A stretch of 64,000 nucleotides of DNA from the NCBI RefSeq assembly GCF_027579695.1, contig NC_083571.1, positions 71,981,779-72,045,778 of the forward strand, read 5' to 3'. Under the pieces are notes generated by a model. That model saw only the letters and a list, made by a program, of their open reading frames with translations. It ran no database searches and was not told the DNA's origin. Both the position numbers and the translations under genes were made by a program. Shown here piece by piece: positions 63,971 to 64,000 of the stretch. Each line of letters opens with the position of its first letter. Position 1 is the stretch's first letter. Source of the DNA: Neoarius graeffei (lineage: Eukaryota > Chordata > Actinopteri > Siluriformes > Ariidae).

Positions 63971-64000
63971 AGACCTTCAGCTCTGTTGGTGGATCTTCAG
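63971..64000 (+). CDS. Gene C: start of V-like Ig exon, cut by window end
   Basis: After ctctttcag the sequence reads ETFSSVGGSS, as in genes A and B (gatcttcag here as in A, gctcttcag in B). Only 30 nt are in the window. Confidence 0.85.

Noticed and set aside
1-64000. CRISPR arrays, operons, ribosome binding sites
   Set aside because: The DNA is eukaryotic (spliced exons, SINEs, Tc1); the regular repeats seen are transposon copies or microsatellites.

Overview
The window looks like genomic DNA from a ray-finned fish. The evidence is a dense load of teleost-type repeats (a mermaid/DANA-like tRNA-derived V-SINE in at least 18 places, Tc1/mariner, hAT, PIF/Harbinger-like and TTAA-target elements, RTE-like and jockey/L2-like LINEs) together with a multi-exon immune receptor of CD2/SLAM type. 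The exact SINE flavour reminds me of siluriform catfish; that is memory, not a search result. Almost nothing outside the receptor exons is single-copy host coding sequence.

Layout. The receptor lies in three tandem segments. Unit A (start to about 20.26 kb) holds gene A (exons 7480-11480), with a 5.5 kb Tc1/LINE/SINE nest upstream. Unit B (about 20.27-51.56 kb) holds gene B (signal exon 37090, last exon to 43227). Unit C (about 51.56 kb to the window end) holds the signal exon and the first bases of the V exon of gene C. Units B and C run collinear for about 12-18 kb upstream of the gene: LINE scrap, hAT C-terminus, dispersed repeat, a two-gene THAP element, promoter, signal exon. They differ mostly by later insertions. 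Units A and B are collinear through the gene body and patchily downstream.

Receptor. Spliced in silico, the gene encodes a signal peptide, a cysteine-free V-like domain, a four-cysteine C2 domain with the NPVS signature, a transmembrane helix and a tyrosine-motif tail. All extracellular and membrane junctions are phase 1. In A the tail carries VQYSEI (ITIM-like) and TIYDQL (ITSM-like), but they are reached in frame only from a GC donor that competes with a GT donor 4 nt downstream. In B the acceptor of the first tail exon is mutated (AG to AA), and the last exon is unrelated to A's and still open if the first tail exon is skipped.

Mobile DNA. The most unusual content is a set of elements with promoter-like ends (E-box, CRE, ETS and YY1-like sites) that drive short first exons inward. 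One element, 26.7-36.7 kb and again 56.06-61.80 kb, carries a THAP exon on its left end and an AYKSLEAYKYFVAGW-type exon on its right end. A second (32394-33905) has a P2X7-ballast-like exon facing a THAP exon, TTAA target duplication and an empty site in unit C. A third (39364-40269) has 300-bp inverted arms, sits in an intron of gene B and has an empty site in gene A. Reciprocal empty sites between paralogous units give direct proof and relative timing for many insertions.
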